From Coffea arabica (taxonomy: Eukaryota; Streptophyta; Magnoliopsida; Gentianales; Rubiaceae): DNA of 64,000 nucleotides. Location of the stretch: positions 11,054,001 through 11,118,000 of the forward strand of contig NC_092312.1 in the NCBI RefSeq assembly GCF_036785885.1, in the 5' to 3' direction. Both the position numbers and the translations under genes were made by a program. Shown here piece after piece: positions 62,101 through 64,000 of this stretch. Positions within the stretch are counted from its first letter, which is position 1; each line of letters starts with the position of its first letter. Under the pieces are notes generated by a model. That model did no database searches and was not told where the DNA came from. It worked only from the letters and a program-made list of their open reading frames with translations.

Positions 62101-63702
62101 CAGTAGATTATCTGAGATCAGTTAATTATGATGGACTAAGTGGAGACGTGCTATGATGTTTGACCAACTAAATGCTACAAACATTAAGAACAGGTTGAGG
62201 CTGTGCTTTCGACTATGGTCAGAATAGTAGTATGCATTTGCTGGCAATAACTGTAGTAATGTTAGTAATGATGATGATATAATAGTTTGAAACATGAGTC
62301 CATTCTGTGCATAATGCACAGTATACTTTGGCTTAAATCTTAGAATTCAGCAGTAAAGGGGGAAATTCAAATTTTAGGACAAGAGTTTGTTTTGCTTCAA
62401 AGCAGGAAGAGACGAAGAAATGGCTTCTTTTTCATTGTTTAGGAGCGACATTTGATTTGCTAGCAACGTACGATTGACAAGTCAAACTAGGGAAGATTGG
62501 AATTAGTATCCAAGTTTGGGTACATGCGTTCAAATTTCCATCACTTGCTTGGTCCAGCGTAACGTATATGACTTTTCCCAGTAAAACTTTTACCATGTGC
62601 ATCGGTCGTATATTTTCAAAATGTTATGAAGTTTTTTCAATCGGCTGCATGATATTGACAGCGTGTTTCCACCTGATTACCGATTGGTATCTGTCGCTGT
62701 TTGTACTAGAGATATTTTCAGTATGTGAAGAAGTCTCAAGTTCTTTTTCACCTGTAAAATGCCTTAATCAGGTAGCAGAAAGGCAAGGGAAGCATCTAGT
62801 TGAGTTGTTCAATAAAATCGGCACTAAAAATGGTGGCAAGGCACTATCCATGAAAGACATTCCTTTGGGGGAGCCCTTTGTCTACAAGCATCTTGGAAGC
62901 ATGGCATCTGTAGGTCGGTACAAGGCATTGGTTGATCTTCGCCAGTCCAAGGTACTGATCATTGTTAGAGCTTCACTTGCTTAAATTCATTTGAAAGAAG
63001 CAATCTTCATACCCACAGAGCATGCACGCTATCTAGAATCTTTATTAATTTATCCAACCTTATCAATCACACATTTGCAAAAACAGATCAATTAGTTGGT
63101 CCCTGCAATAATTTATCAAAGAAGTTACTAGGTGCTAGCCTTCTTTCTGGAAATGAGGAGTTAAAAGGATTTAAATGTCTTTTGCTTTGAAGTACAACCC
63201 TCTCTTTTCTTGTATTTCTTTGTGCATCACATGTCCGAAGCTCTGTAGCCGACTCCAGGGATAACTTGTGGCGGCTGCATTATCACAGTTAGGATAACCG
63301 GGCAACCCTCCTTTCTTTTTTATTTTCCTTTTTTTTTTTTTTTTGGTTATCTTTTCGTGCATATCATTTTCTGCAAGCTTCACATATTTGCTGTCTAATA
63401 AAGCTGTCTTGCCTCGAATTACATCTGCAGTCACCTTAATTGGCATTATCTATTAGATGATGTTTGTGTATTTTCCGCCAAGCATCCCTGTCTCAATTCC
63501 CAAATGACTCACTTGATTCGGTGTTGATCCATACTCAATATGACAGGATGAGAAGGGCATATCCATGGCAGGCTTTTTGAGCTGGCTAATGTGGCGCTCG
63601 GCTTATCTCACTCGTGTGGTGAGTTGGAGGAACAGGTTTTACGTGGCTGTGAACTGGGCTACCACATTAGTCTTTGGCAGAGACAATTCAAGAATAGGAT
63701 GA
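59185..63702 (+). CDS. Alternative (type II) NAD(P)H dehydrogenase, NDA class
   Basis: Single-subunit, non-proton-pumping flavoenzyme passing electrons from NAD(P)H to ubiquinone at the inner mitochondrial membrane. Exons: 59185-59769, 60131-60344, 61098-61258, 61348-61413, 61495-61658, 61756-61870, 62772-62951 and 63547-63702. They encode 546 residues and all phases close. The N-terminus is Arg/Ser-rich ([16 protein letters not shown]), like a mitochondrial presequence. Two dinucleotide-binding folds are visible: [13 protein letters not shown] at ~111-123 for FAD, and [17 protein letters not shown] at ~278 for NAD(P)[10 protein letters not shown] (FAD) and [17 protein letters not shown] (quinone side) follow. 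No EF-hand insertion interrupts the second fold, so this is NDA and not NDB. The C-terminus [15 protein letters not shown] has membrane-anchor character and an SRI-G ending. Confidence 0.94.
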
Positions 63703-64000
63703 ACCTAGTAAAATCATTTTATGTCGAAATAGCAGTCAGGTCTTTTTTTTTTTAACCGCAGGCACCTTTTAAGTTTTAGCTAACTTTAGACTACTACTAT
63801 CAATTATTTACCATGGTTATATCATGTTAAAGCAGCCAATCAGGGTGGAAAATTTTGAGATATGGGCTGGAAATGGTTAAATTTACGGTATCAAGCACCC
63901 AAATTATTTAACAATTTGCACCCTAGTCTTTCTGTCTCTTTCTTCTTCTTCTTCTTCTTCTTCTTCTTCTTCTTCTCCTTCTTTTTTTTTTTTTTTTTGG
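63703..64000 (+). repeat. 3' flank of NDA gene ending in (CTT)n and poly-T
   Basis: No gene was seen. A TTC/CTT trinucleotide microsatellite runs from about 63941 to 63984, followed by a poly-T run up to the right edge. Confidence 0.7.

Overview
The window is nuclear DNA of a flowering plant, most likely a eudicot. The reasons are many short GT-AG introns, AT-rich intergenic DNA full of small transposons (Stowaway-like, hAT-like and Mutator-like MITEs, a Helitron-like element, a SINE, a solo LTR), and plant-specific gene families: a GH35 beta-galactosidase with a C-terminal lectin domain, S1/P1 endonucleases ENDO1/ENDO2, and an alternative NAD(P)H dehydrogenase. I cannot name the species. No rRNA gene, confident tRNA gene, CRISPR array or bacterial feature was seen.

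Eight protein-coding loci were rebuilt by joining exons with GT-AG splice sites. All reading frames close, which supports the models. From left to right: (1) minus strand, 170-5764, an ArfGAP of the AGD5/AGD15 class whose 3' end runs off the left edge; (2) plus, 13233-14147, a single-exon TatD-family metal-dependent hydrolase; (3) minus, 15258-18576, a four-exon TMEM184/DUF300 membrane protein; (4) plus, 19950-31867, a 19-exon beta-galactosidase; (5) minus, 32761-37043, a six-exon PIG3-like quinone oxidoreductase; (6) plus, 44728-49787, an ENDO2-like nuclease; (7) plus, 53334-55221, an ENDO1/BFN1-like nuclease, a head-to-tail paralogue of gene 6 with the same nine-exon structure; (8) plus, 59185-63702, an internal-type alternative NAD(P)H dehydrogenase (NDA). 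Genes 2 and 3 converge, as do 4 and 5; genes 3 and 4 diverge. Apart from the two nucleases the genes are functionally unrelated, so this is ordinary plant gene order and not an operon or a cluster.

The gene-poor stretches are 5.8-13.2 kb, 37.2-44.7 kb, 49.8-53.3 kb and 55.2-59.2 kb. They hold the mobile elements, several with readable target-site duplications (TSDs). The most unusual structure is at 7759-8324, where three identical 17-bp target copies separate a two-unit element from a SINE. Each unit of the first element carries a motif like the plant snRNA upstream sequence element plus a TATA box at Pol III-type spacing. Also notable are a 608-bp solo LTR with three perfect hairpins in a beta-galactosidase intron, and two copies of a GC-ended hAT-like MITE upstream of genes 5 and 8 in the same orientation relative to the gene.

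I found no clear new multi-gene system. The best candidates for something undescribed are the non-coding elements listed in the findings.
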